Part shown: positions 6,548 through 14,136 of the stretch, piece by piece
Layout: every line of letters begins with the position of its first letter
Numbering within the stretch: the stretch's first letter is position 1
NCBI GenBank assembly: GCA_016764015.1
Contig: JAESSR010000086.1
Span: forward strand, 1 to 15,671
DNA: 15,671 bases
Direction of reading: 5' to 3'
Source of the DNA: Phycisphaerales bacterium
Lineage (GTDB): Bacteria > Planctomycetota > Phycisphaerae > Phycisphaerales > UBA1924
Made by a program: the position numbers and the translations under genes
Notes under the pieces: model-generated
Seen by the model: only the letters and a program-made list of their open reading frames with translations
Told to the model about the DNA's origin: nothing
Database searches by the model: none

Positions 6548-9500
6548 ATGAAACGCATAACACTCATCGCACTCGGGGTTGTCACGACAACATCACTGAT
6601 GGCACACGCCGGTGGAGCGACAAGCTGGCTCAGCCCTGTGAGCGGCGACTGGAATGTTGGGACCAACTGGAACACTGGCGTTGTTCCGAGTTTGGGCAAT
6701 TCAGTATTGCTTGGCCATGCAAGCGCCTACACGGTAACGATGCCTGCGAGTCAATCGATGGCTTCATTGATGATTACGAATCCAGGAGTAGTGCTCAATA
6801 CGGGCAACGCGACGACTCAAAGCATCGCGGGCGATTTTTTGAATAACGGCATGATGATTGTGAACTTTACCAGCAATGTTTCAGCCACTTCATTGCAGTT
6901 TAATGCTGATACGATGCTTACGGGTTCTGGCTCCATTTTGCTCAACGCACCTTCAGTACGGGCACGCATTCTCACCGGTGCAGGGTTTACATTTACGCAG
7001 GGGGGCGGGCACACGATCCGTGGGCAAGGACGGATTGAAGGCGCCATGATCAATGAGGGCACCGTGTCTTCAGATGTTGGGCTCACAATGATCCTGCAAT
7101 CATTTGACAAGACAAACAACAGCATCATGCAGGCAATCAATGGATCGAACCTGTCAATCACAGGTATCTCAATCTCACAGGGGCTCGCGGGCACCATTCG
7201 AGCTGATGGGGTTGGTTCGCGTGTTACTATCACAGGTTCGACGATCATGGGTGGTGCGATTGACACTATCAATGGCGCAGATGTCTCGATAACAGGAATA
7301 ACGACAATCAATGGAGTGAGTGTCAGCGGTGAGCTTAATGTACAGAACGCCGTGACGCTTTCGATCTCGAACTCGCTTGATAACAGCGGGACGATCACGA
7401 TCAACCCGACAGGGAATGTGTCAGCAACACAGATTAATTTCATTGATTCGATGACCGTGAGCGGCGACGGGACTTTCGTACTTGCTGCACCTAACTTTCG
7501 TGCGAGAATCCAGACGACAGCCGGCCAAACAGTCACTATGAACCCGTTGTTGACGATTCGTGGGCAAGGGCGGATCGAAGCGAGCATGGTGAACAACGGT
7601 TTAATCAGCTCAGATGTCGCTGAGATTCAGATGATCACAAATGACAAGACCAACAATGGAACGATGGAAGCCATCGGCGGCTCCGTGATGGAGTTCAGCT
7701 CGATTACGACGACTCAGGGGGCAGCGGGCTTGATTGAAGCCGATGGCGCGGGATCGCAGATTGAACTACTCAGCTCAACAATCATCGGTGGTACATTGCG
7801 ATCCATAAATGGGGCGGATGTGTCGGTCGACACATCGAGCACGCTTGATTCGGTAAATTTCGCGGGCGATCTTAATATCCAGAACTCTCGGACACTCACG
7901 GTGAATAATTCACTCACAAACAACGGCACTATCACCGTGAATCCAACCGGAAATGTCTCAGCAACCCAGATCCTGTTCAATCATTCGATGACACTCGGTG
8001 GTACTGGCGAGATCGTGCTGGCGGCGCCAGATGCGCGTGCCAGAGTTCAGACGAGCGTGGGGTCGGTGCTGACACTGCCCGCAACGCAGACGATTCGCGG
8101 CTTAGGTAGGATCGAAGCGGATATGATCAACAATGGAATCATTCGTTCTGATACTGGAAATGAGATTCGGTTGGTCACGAACTCGAAGGTGAATAACTCG
8201 ACGATAGAAGCCTTAAACGCTTCGAATATCGAAGTGAGTAGCATCACGATCGATCAGACTGGTGGAGGAGTTCTTTCAGCAAACGATGCTGGATCACAGA
8301 TCGAACTGATTGGAGCAACTATCATCGGCGGGCAAGTTTCATCGGCAATTGATGCAGATGTAACCATTGATTCATCAAGTACGCTCAATGGCGTCACGCT
8401 TATCGGCTCAACGAACATTCAAAATGCCCAAACACTTACGATCGGCACATCGCTGACAAACGCGGGTGTGATCAATGTCAATCCAACCGGGAATGTATCG
8501 GCAACGCAAATCTTGTTCAATGATTCGATGACCGTCGTGGGCAGCGGATCGATCAAACTCAGCTCGCCTGATGCGCGTGCCCGTATACAGACGGCTGTCG
8601 ATCAAACAGTCACCATGAGCCCAACGCAAACTATTCATGGGCAGGGGCAAATCGAGGCATCCATGATCAACAATGGGACGATCAGTTCTGATGTACTGGG
8701 TCGGGAGATACGATTCACGACAAACGGAAAAACAAACAACGGGGTTATTCAGGCGAATAACGATTCAAATCTTGAGTTCAATGGAATCACTTTAACACAA
8801 GGTGCAGTTGGGCAGATCCTGGCCGACGGTGCTGGTTCGGAGATAGAACTGGTAAACGCAACAATCTCTGGGGGCTCGCTCTCTGCGACCGGAGGCGCCG
8901 ATGTCTCGGTTGATTCTTTCAGCATTCTTGATGGTGTCGATTTCTCAGGATTGCTCAATATCCCGAATGCTTCGACACTTGGGATTACCTTTGGTACGCT
9001 CAACAATGGCTTGATCGTGGTGAATGAGACAGCCAATGTGAGTGCAACTCAACTTCAGTGGAATGAGGAGATGATCCTTGGCGGAAGCGGGACGATTCGG
9101 CTCAATGCCCCGGCGGCGCGGGCAAGGTTGATCGCTGGAGCGGGTGTTGCACAGGGCGGGCTTGGCACCGAGCAGCGCCTCGAAGGGACCGGGCAGATCG
9201 GGATCGACCTGATCAACCACGGCACGATCGCACCTGGGCTCAGCGTTGGCACCATGACCGCAACACTGCCGATCTTCTTTTCGTCGGCGGCTCACTTTGA
9301 AGCAGAGGTCAACGGGGCGGGTGGTGATTTGCTCGATAGCTCTTCGACCATCGAACTCCACGGCACGCTCGATGTGTTGTATGTCGATGGGTTCGCCCCA
9401 AAGGGGTTCTGGGCGCGGACGATCATCGAGGGCACTGATATCACCGGCAAGTTCGATGCGATCAATGTGCCTGCTCCGGGGGCAGATTTTATCACTCAGG

Positions 9501-9709
9501 TGATCAATACAGGCACAGAAGTCATTGTCGGCCAAACCTGCCCATCGGACACCAACCTCGATGGCACGCTGAACTTCTTTGATGTCGCACAGTTCTTGTC
9601 CGATTTCGCAGCGATGGATCCTGCTGCGGATCTCAACCCCGATGGGCAGTTTAACTTCTTTGATGTTTCGGTCTTCCTCGCGAACTTTTCTGTAGGGTGC
9701 CCGCTCTAG
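6548..9709 (+). CDS. Secreted beta-helix-like repeat protein with GC-type dockerin
   Basis: The biochemical role is unknown; the likely fate is the cell surface or outside. The 1053-residue precursor begins with a signal peptide ending MAHA|G (cleavage after 21). A short domain follows with WLSPVSGDWNVGTNWNTGVVP, a form frequent at the start of autotransporter-like and PEP-CTERM-type surface proteins. From about residue 98 the chain is a tandem repeat of about 180 residues. The anchor NVSAT recurs at 110, 290, 469, 649 and 830, giving four full copies and a partial fifth. The repeats are rich in N, T, S, G and short beta strands (NNGTI, RGQGRIEASMI), fitting a right-handed beta-helix or adhesin stalk. 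After the INHGTIAPGLSVGT motif comes a cap domain. Residues 998-1053 form two EF-like dockerin repeats (DTNLDG, DLNPDG, each with NFFDV) ending GCPL. GAAAGGGA lies 7 bases before the ATG. It is a single-gene unit. Confidence 0.88.
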   Translation: MKRITLIALGVVTTTSLMAHAGGATSWLSPVSGDWNVGTNWNTGVVPSLGNSVLLGHASAYTVTMPASQSMASLMITNPGVVLNTGNATTQSIAGDFLNNGMMIVNFTSNVSATSLQFNADTMLTGSGSILLNAPSVRARILTGAGFTFTQGGGHTIRGQGRIEGAMINEGTVSSDVGLTMILQSFDKTNNSIMQAINGSNLSITGISISQGLAGTIRADGVGSRVTITGSTIMGGAIDTINGADVSITGITTINGVSVSGELNVQNAVTLSISNSLDNSGTITINPTGNVSATQINFIDSMTVSGDGTFVLAAPNFRARIQTTAGQTVTMNPLLTIRGQGRIEASMVNNGLISSDVAEIQMITNDKTNNGTMEAIGGSVMEFSSITTTQGAAGLIEADGAGSQIELLSSTIIGGTLRSINGADVSVDTSSTLDSVNFAGDLNIQNSRTLTVNNSLTNNGTITVNPTGNVSATQILFNHSMTLGGTGEIVLAAPDARARVQTSVGSVLTLPATQTIRGLGRIEADMINNGIIRSDTGNEIRLVTNSKVNNSTIEALNASNIEVSSITIDQTGGGVLSANDAGSQIELIGATIIGGQVSSAIDADVTIDSSSTLNGVTLIGSTNIQNAQTLTIGTSLTNAGVINVNPTGNVSATQILFNDSMTVVGSGSIKLSSPDARARIQTAVDQTVTMSPTQTIHGQGQIEASMINNGTISSDVLGREIRFTTNGKTNNGVIQANNDSNLEFNGITLTQGAVGQILADGAGSEIELVNATISGGSLSATGGADVSVDSFSILDGVDFSGLLNIPNASTLGITFGTLNNGLIVVNETANVSATQLQWNEEMILGGSGTIRLNAPAARARLIAGAGVAQGGLGTEQRLEGTGQIGIDLINHGTIAPGLSVGTMTATLPIFFSSAAHFEAEVNGAGGDLLDSSSTIELHGTLDVLYVDGFAPKGFWARTIIEGTDITGKFDAINVPAPGADFITQVINTGTEVIVGQTCPSDTNLDGTLNFFDVAQFLSDFAAMDPAADLNPDGQFNFFDVSVFLANFSVGCPL
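6842..9231 (+). repeat. Tandem 540-bp coding repeat, about 4.5 copies
   Basis: The codons for NVSAT begin at 6875, 7415, 7952, 8492 and 9035, giving periods of 540, 537, 540 and 543 bases. Each unit encodes, in order, NNGxIxVN, NVSAT, a short strand, (A)RARIQT, TIRGQGRIEASMINNG, SSD, TNNGTIEA, ADGAGSQIEL and GADVSVDSSSTL. The copies have diverged in DNA but differ in length by only a codon or so. The outer limits are approximate. Confidence 0.88.
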
Positions 9710-9736
9710 TTTTAAATTGTAATTGGGCCGTATTTC

Positions 9737-9780
9737 AACCGTCTTGTGATCATTTTCAAAGTGGTCACAAGGCGGTTTTT
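9737..9780 (+). terminator. Rho-independent terminator after the beta-helix gene
   Basis: AACCGTCTTGTGATCA pairs with TGGTCACAAGGCGGTT, with two G-U pairs, across a short AT-rich loop. The right arm runs into TTTTT. It lies about 30 bases after the stop codon. Confidence 0.85.
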
Positions 9781-9824
9781 CTGTATGGGATGCGTTGTTG
9801 GCACATCAAACTTGGGCAAATGTA

Positions 9825-9849
9825 TGCAAGAATGCAAGAAAATTGCAAG
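9825..9849 (+). repeat. Three TGCAAG direct repeats
   Basis: TGCAAG occurs at 9825, 9833 and 9844 in an AT-rich gap, just upstream of a TATAAG sequence (9857-9862). It may be a remnant control region of the broken dockerin gene that starts at 9998. The spacing (8 and 11) is irregular, so chance is possible. Confidence 0.3.
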
Positions 9850-9997
9850 TAGAAAATATAAGCAGACAGTACCATCATTGATTTGAAACTTGCGATCCTC
9901 GCCATGCAATTATGGTAGTCGCTACACACAATGAGCACCCTTGGGTAGAGTGTGGATCGATTCCAATCGTTGCTCTCATCAGATTGAGGATGCAGTG

Positions 9998-10609
9998 ATG
10001 ACAACTAACACAATGAGTGTCTTCGGAGCAGTTGTAGCGACATCGCTTGTCGCACATGCGGGGAGTGTAGTCGGGTGGGATCAGCACTCAAATTGGCGAA
10101 TGGGAGCCAGTAGTTGTCTTGAAGTTGGCTAGCTGTGGCCAGCACAGTGTTGAGACCGGTAAAAAATAGGTTTCATGCTTTGGCATGGCCGTTGCAAGAG
10201 ATGTCACTGCCAACGCTCAATCATCTGCAAGTGCAGGTAATTGAAGAAGATGTACAACAATCGTACACAAGCAGGATGTATGCTGTGGAAGTGACACACT
10301 TGGCGAATGGTTTGGAAACCAGACGCCGAGTGTGGATGAGCGACGGCGGGATGCCGAAGATCATCGGATTTGGAAACAGATCAAAAAGGAACAGATTATG
10401 AACGCTCAACTCAACGCAACAATGTTCATCGAGGTTTGTCAGCGATCGCCGGCACCGCAAACGGACAGGCGATTACAGTGACGATGCACGCTGATATCGT
10501 TGACTTCGGTGGCGCACAAATGGTTGCCGACTTCTCCAACGATGGCGAGTTCAACTTCTTTGATGTCAGTGCTTTTTTGGCATCATTCAGTGCTGGCTGT
10601 TCAATCTGA
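9998..10609 (+). pseudogene. Broken GC-type dockerin protein gene
   Basis: The 5' end looks normal: GAGGA 7 bases before ATG 9998, then a signal peptide ending SLVAHA|G, matching the style of the beta-helix gene (SLMAHA|G). The frame stops at 10132 after 44 codons. The middle carries stops in every frame: the signal-peptide frame again from about 10151, another frame at about 10167 and 10224, and the third at about 10399. The original signal-peptide frame is open again at the 3' end. It reads TANGQAITVTMHADIVDFGG, then one dockerin repeat (ADFSNDGEFNFFDVSAFL), ending AGCSI at 10609. A hairpin terminator follows. An intact relative would be a short secreted protein. An alternative is two tiny genes, one of them starting at the TTG at 10370, but a decayed single gene explains the signal peptide and dockerin better. 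Confidence 0.65.
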
Positions 10610-10645
10610 TTTCCCTCATTGGATTGATCAGTCAGCGTAGTTCTG

Positions 10646-10676
10646 AACACACACCCGTTCGCGGGTGTGTGTTTTT
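10646..10676 (+). terminator. Strong rho-independent terminator
   Basis: A perfect 12-bp stem pairs AACACACACCCG (10646-10657) with CGGGTGTGTGTT (10662-10673), with a TTCG loop and a run of T. It closes the broken dockerin gene, suggesting the locus was once a complete unit. Confidence 0.92.
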
Positions 10677-10757
10677 GTACAGTAAAGTAATGTGATGAGA
10701 TGTAAGTGCAACAGCCGACGGAAAAGGAGAAAGAAACTCATATTACGGAGAGATACA

Positions 10758-12146
10758 ATGAAGTTCGCTGCAGGTCTGATTGTTTTCGTTGCCGGTACTG
10801 CTCTGGTGCAAGCTCAAGAGTGTGCCCCGTCACAGGGAACCAAGCTCACCAGTGCATCGGCGATGCCAGATGACCACTTTGGTGCATCCGTCGCTGGAGA
10901 TAACGATATTCTCGTCATAGGCGTGCCCGACGACGACGAGCACGGCGAAACCGCCGGTGCAGTGTATGTCTATCGGCTTATCGATCAAGAATGGGTCCAA
11001 GAGGCAAAGCTTGAATCAGAGGATATTTCGGAGGGTGATCTGTTCGGCAACTGGGTTTCGATCGATGAGAACTTGATTGTCATCGGTGCACCCGGCGATG
11101 ACGACAACGGCAACAACTCAGGCTCAGCATATATATTCAAGTTTGTCGGCGGGCAATGGGTACAAGAAACAAAGCTCAATCCATCCGATGCAGGGAGCAC
11201 CGATTTCTTTGGCGGCGCAGTGTCCATCTCGGGATCATCGGTCGTGATCGGAGCCACACGAAACGATGAACTCGGGACAAACGCAGGGTCGGCCTATGTG
11301 TTCTCGTTTGATGGCGGGCAATGGAACGAACAAGCCAAGCTCCTGGCATCAGATGGCGAAGCATTCGATGCCTTCGGCGTTTCCTTGTGCATTTCTGGAG
11401 ACACCGTCATCATCGGAGCACCCGAGGATGACGATTCAGGCAACTCATCGGGCTCGGCATACATCTTCACCCGCACAGATTCACGATGGACCCAGCAAGC
11501 AAAGCTGATCGCTGATGATGGGGGTGCGAGTGATTTCTTTGCCATCTCTGTTGGGATATCAGGAAACAACGCAGTGATCGGTTCATACTGGGATGACGAC
11601 GCGATGAGCAACGCCGGTGCTGCATATATCTTCGCATTTGATGGCAAGCAATGGACACAGCAAACAAAGCTCTTCGCATCAGATGCGAGTCTTGGGGCGC
11701 AGTTCGGGTTCTCAGTCTCGATCCAAGGCAACACCGTGATGGTCGGGGCGAACAAAGAAGATAGCTCAGTGATCGAATCAGGCTCGGCGTACCTTTTCGA
11801 GTTCGACGGCTCGCAATGGAGCGATGGCGTGCGGGTGCTCGCCGAAGACGGGATCGAGGCAGATCGGTTCGGTGGGGATGTCGCCGTTTGGGATGGCTTC
11901 GCGATGAGCAGCGCCGTCGGGCACGATAGCGCTGCAGCCGATGGCGGAGCGGTCTATATCTTTGATCTTGTGTGTTCCTGCCCAGCAGATTTCACAGGCG
12001 ACGGAAACCTGAACTTCTTCGATGTTGCCGCATTCCTCAGTGCCTTCGCTGCCCAAGACCCCATCGCGGACTTGAACGATGATGGATCGTTCAACTTTTT
12101 CGATGTCAGCGCCTTCCTCACGGCATTCGCTGCCGGCTGTCCGTGA
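10758..12146 (+). CDS. Secreted FG-GAP seven-bladed propeller with GC-type dockerin
   Basis: An extracellular protein, probably involved in binding; the partner is unknown. The ATG at 10758 has CGGAGA 6 bases upstream and starts a clean signal peptide (KFAAGLIVFVAGTALVQA|Q). The in-frame ATG at 10692 is rejected because it puts a charged, Arg/Lys-rich stretch before the signal. Residues 29-405 are seven FG-GAP-type blades of exactly 55 residues. The FG dipeptide starts at 41, 96, 151, 206, 261 (FA here), 316 and 371. Each blade follows the pattern KL..SD....FG.SVSI.G...VIGAP.DDD.G..SGSAYIF.FDG.QW. The Asp-rich loops (DDDNGNNSG and similar) look calcium-binding, as in integrin alpha-chain propellers. 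Residues 408-462 are two dockerin repeats (DFTGDG, DLNDDG, each with NFFDV) ending AGCP. No clear terminator follows, so some readthrough into the epimerase is possible. Confidence 0.92.
   Translation: MKFAAGLIVFVAGTALVQAQECAPSQGTKLTSASAMPDDHFGASVAGDNDILVIGVPDDDEHGETAGAVYVYRLIDQEWVQEAKLESEDISEGDLFGNWVSIDENLIVIGAPGDDDNGNNSGSAYIFKFVGGQWVQETKLNPSDAGSTDFFGGAVSISGSSVVIGATRNDELGTNAGSAYVFSFDGGQWNEQAKLLASDGEAFDAFGVSLCISGDTVIIGAPEDDDSGNSSGSAYIFTRTDSRWTQQAKLIADDGGASDFFAISVGISGNNAVIGSYWDDDAMSNAGAAYIFAFDGKQWTQQTKLFASDASLGAQFGFSVSIQGNTVMVGANKEDSSVIESGSAYLFEFDGSQWSDGVRVLAEDGIEADRFGGDVAVWDGFAMSSAVGHDSAAADGGAVYIFDLVCSCPADFTGDGNLNFFDVAAFLSAFAAQDPIADLNDDGSFNFFDVSAFLTAFAAGCP
10842..11972 (+). repeat. Seven 165-bp FG-GAP blade repeats
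   Basis: Seven consecutive coding units, each 165 bases, with no insertion or deletion between the FG positions. The fifth unit has FA in place of FG. The last unit ends in AVYIFDLVC just before the dockerin. Confidence 0.85.
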
Positions 12147-12180
12147 TTCATTCGGGTACTTACCCGATTGATTCATTCGG
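12145..12180 (+). promoter_or_regulatory. Direct repeats flanking a palindrome upstream of the epimerase
   Basis: GATTCATTCGG occurs at 12145-12155 and 12170-12180, 25 bases apart. Between them is CGGGTACTTACCCG (12153-12166), a perfect 6-bp inverted repeat with a 2-base centre that overlaps the first repeat. No T-run follows, so it is not an ordinary terminator. It resembles a regulator binding region for the epimerase. Confidence 0.4.
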
Positions 12181-12203
12181 AGAAGATTGGTCGGCCCATC
12201 GGC

Positions 12204-12209
12204 TATACA
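12204..12209 (+). promoter_or_regulatory. Possible -10 box for the epimerase
   Basis: TATACA lies 9 bases before the ATG at 12219, with no Shine-Dalgarno between. If it is used, the transcript would be leaderless or nearly so. No good -35 sequence is visible at 17 bases, so the call is tentative. Confidence 0.3.
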
Positions 12210-12218
12210 CTTGCAACC

Positions 12219-13280
12219 ATGACACCACACGCCAATCCATTCCCAGCACAGTTTGTTGATCGTGTTCAATCACATTTACAGGGCCGACGCGTGTGCGTGA
12301 CGGGCGGAGCCGGGTTTATTGGCGGGCACATCATCGATGCCCTGGTCTCGATGGGCGCGATGGTCAGCGTGATCGACGACCTGTGCAACTCATCCGCAGA
12401 GCATCTCGCATCGGTCATGGATCGAGCACCCGATCAGATCCGGTTTGTCCAAGGGAGTATCCTTGATCCCGATGCCATGAGTTCAGCGATCGAAGGTGCC
12501 CAGACAGTCTTTCATCTCGCAGCCTTGGGCTCGGTCCCGATGTCGATCGAAGATCCATCACGAAACTGGGTGGTCAACGCGACCGGCACGATGCGCGTGC
12601 TCCAGGCTGCCCAGCACGCAGGCGTCGAACGGGTTGTATATTCCGCATCATCGAGCGCCTACGGCAACAACCCCACACTCCCCAAGCTCGAATCGATGGC
12701 ACCCGAACCCGAATCGCCCTACGCCGCTTCCAAGTATGGCGGGGAAACACTTATGCGCACATGGGCGGCGTGCTACGGAGTTGACTCGGTCTCTGTGCGA
12801 TATTTCAATATCTTTGGCACACGCCAAGCTGCGGATTCTGCATACGCGGCGGTGATCCCCGCGTTCGTCACCAAATACCTCAAGGGCGAATCCCCAATCA
12901 TCTATGGCGACGGCGAGCAGACCCGAGATTTCACCCATGTGTCCAACGCCGTATCAGCAAACCTGCTCGCAGCGTCTGCCCCTGAACTGCTCAACGGGCA
13001 GGTCGTCAATATCGGTGCCGGCGTGCGGACATCGATTAACGAACTCGCCGAGATGATTGCAAAGATATTGGGCACCGAATCCATCAAAGTGAAATACGAA
13101 CCCGAACGCGTCGGCGAGGTCCGAGATTCGGTTTCCTCGGTCGAGTTGGCCAAAGAACTCATCGGGTATGAGCCAACAACCACGATCGAGGTAGGGCTCG
13201 AAGAAACGGTGAACTGGTATGCCCAAGAGTTTGAACGAACCCAAAATGAGCCAAATCGCACCGATGAGAGCTCAATATGA
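12219..13280 (+). CDS. NAD-dependent sugar-nucleotide 4-epimerase (WbpP-like)
   Basis: A cytoplasmic extended short-chain dehydrogenase, probably UDP-GlcNAc/UDP-Glc 4-epimerase, supplying sugars for surface polysaccharide. Over 353 residues it shows the NAD-binding GGAGFIG at 29-35, HLAALGSVPMSI at 99-110 and SASSSAYG at 142-149. The catalytic pair is Y168 and K172 (YAASK), followed by RYFNIFGTRQ at 194-203, AYAAVIPAF and GDGEQTRDF. The ALGSVPxSI, ASSSxYG and GxRQxxxxAYAAVIP blocks match the WbpP/TviC branch of UDP-GlcNAc 4-epimerases better than GalE. The ATG at 12219 was chosen because it leaves a normal short lead before the Rossmann fold. An upstream in-frame TTG at 12168 would add 17 residues lying over the palindromic control region. 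The stop overlaps the next gene by ATGA. Substrate specificity cannot be settled from sequence. Confidence 0.9.
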   Translation: MTPHANPFPAQFVDRVQSHLQGRRVCVTGGAGFIGGHIIDALVSMGAMVSVIDDLCNSSAEHLASVMDRAPDQIRFVQGSILDPDAMSSAIEGAQTVFHLAALGSVPMSIEDPSRNWVVNATGTMRVLQAAQHAGVERVVYSASSSAYGNNPTLPKLESMAPEPESPYAASKYGGETLMRTWAACYGVDSVSVRYFNIFGTRQAADSAYAAVIPAFVTKYLKGESPIIYGDGEQTRDFTHVSNAVSANLLAASAPELLNGQVVNIGAGVRTSINELAEMIAKILGTESIKVKYEPERVGEVRDSVSSVELAKELIGYEPTTTIEVGLEETVNWYAQEFERTQNEPNRTDESSI

Positions 13281-13507
13281 TCGGGCCAGTCGGGCGATGG
13301 ATCACAAGTGTGGCTGATTGCTTGGGCGCGATCTGGGTGCTGATCTCACTTGCATTCGTCTCCAGATTCCGCTTTGGAGGGCAATACTGGGTATGGCGGA
13401 CAGCAACCGCGTTTCCTGAAGGAGCACATCCCGATGGCAAGGTGGGCATGGTTCAGGCGGTGTTTGAATATGCCCGATGGGCCTGGCGAATCCGTCGAAT
13501 GCGATAA
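13277..13507 (+). CDS. Small membrane protein coupled to the epimerase
   Basis: Function unknown. The 76-residue product starts at the ATG in an ATGA overlap with the epimerase stop, the usual sign of coupled translation. It has one hydrophobic segment at about 9-30 (SVADCLGAIWVLISLAFVSR). An aromatic and basic cytoplasmic part follows: FRFGGQYWVWRTATAF, then EYARWAWRIRRMR at the end. The Trp/Arg-rich form resembles short uncharacterised planctomycete proteins, from memory and without a search. The position suggests a role with the sugar-nucleotide enzyme or at the membrane, but that is inference from location alone. Confidence 0.6.
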   Translation: MIGPVGRWITSVADCLGAIWVLISLAFVSRFRFGGQYWVWRTATAFPEGAHPDGKVGMVQAVFEYARWAWRIRRMR

Positions 13508-13528
13508 TCTTGCCGATTTCAGGCCATC

Positions 13529-13569
13529 TTGGTCGCTCAATGTCAAATTGTTGTATACTCACTATTGAG
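13529..13569 (+). promoter_or_regulatory. Candidate promoter inside an inverted repeat
   Basis: TATACT at 13554-13559 is a good -10 box, and TTGGTC at 13529-13534 a possible -35 with a long 19-base spacer. CTCAAT (13536-13541) and ATTGAG (13564-13569) form an inverted repeat around the -10 box. It would give a leader of about 155 bases before the ATG at 13721. TATACA at 13691-13696 is another -10 candidate nearer that gene. Confidence 0.45.
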
Positions 13570-13720
13570 ATTGGTCAAGGGCACACGCTCCGATGGCCGA
13601 TCGGACTTGTGTACGATGGTTTGTGCCTTGCACCAGCTTTCGTGGTCTCGATCTTTGAACTTGATTTTTCAAGATGAATCTTTTCAAGCATATACACGCA
13701 CCACCCGGAGCACCCTTCCG

Positions 13721-14077
13721 ATGAGCAACAACAACACTGCAGACAGCAACAGCAGCTTTTCACACGCATTCCTCCCCGGGCTCATCCTCGGCTTGATCGT
13801 TGGAGCCGTGGCCGGTGCGTTCTTGCCCGATTACCTCAGCGGCACAAAGATGCCTGAGAACCGCCAAGTGACCAGTGACGGAACCCACTCAAATCACGGT
13901 CGCGATGAGCGTGGGGGTGAAACCCAGCAAGACATCGATCCGATGATCGATGATGCAAATGAAGCTGCTGGCGATGCTGGTGAAACAGCGGGCGACATGA
14001 TCGACGATGCAGCCAATGATCTTGAAGACGGTGCAGCCGACCTGACTCCGCCAAGTGATCTCCCAACCGATGGCTAA
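13721..14077 (+). CDS. Acidic single-span membrane protein
   Basis: Function not recognised. The 118-residue protein has a polar Asn/Ser-rich N-terminus, then a Gly-rich hydrophobic span at about 17-38 (FLPGLILGLIVGAVAGAFLP) with small-residue spacing that favours helix packing. A long hydrophilic, strongly acidic tail follows, with Asp/Glu/Ala-rich heptad-like runs (DIDPMIDDANEAAGDAGE, DMIDDAANDLEDGAADL). The ATG at 13721 has GGAG 10 bases upstream, slightly long. The same frame stays open upstream, but that part has no signal-like or conserved features. The acidic tail is probably disordered or weakly helical outside or inside the membrane. The minus-strand gene at the right edge ends in a similar acidic, Met/Asp-rich tail. 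Confidence 0.7.
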   Translation: MSNNNTADSNSSFSHAFLPGLILGLIVGAVAGAFLPDYLSGTKMPENRQVTSDGTHSNHGRDERGGETQQDIDPMIDDANEAAGDAGETAGDMIDDAANDLEDGAADLTPPSDLPTDG

Positions 14078-14136
14078 ATGAGCGTTGATTTGGGCATGGG
14101 CACGGGTGTGTATATCCAGTGCGCTAAGATGCTCAG

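Noticed and set aside
6817..7596. Long open frame of 259 codons on the minus strand
   Set aside because: It lies wholly inside the beta-helix gene, and similar antisense frames recur in the other repeat copies. This is an effect of the repeat codon pattern, with no signal or motif of its own.
6842..9231. Regular repeats as a CRISPR array or other DNA repeat element
   Set aside because: The units are about 540 bases, in frame, and diverged at synonymous sites; they are protein repeats.
10135..10401. Separate 88-codon gene inside the broken dockerin locus
   Set aside because: It has no ribosome binding site, no signal or domain, and sits between the signal peptide and dockerin parts of one decayed gene.
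10692..10757. Upstream ATG for the propeller protein
   Set aside because: It would place 22 mostly charged residues before a clean signal peptide. The ATG at 10758 has a proper Shine-Dalgarno.
12168..12218. TTG start 17 codons upstream for the epimerase
   Set aside because: The extra residues have no family counterpart and cover a palindrome and -10-like sequence. The ATG at 12219 gives the normal N-terminus.
13529..13720. In-frame upstream extension of the acidic membrane protein
   Set aside because: The frame is open but the sequence looks non-coding and contains promoter-like elements; the ATG at 13721 has a ribosome binding site.
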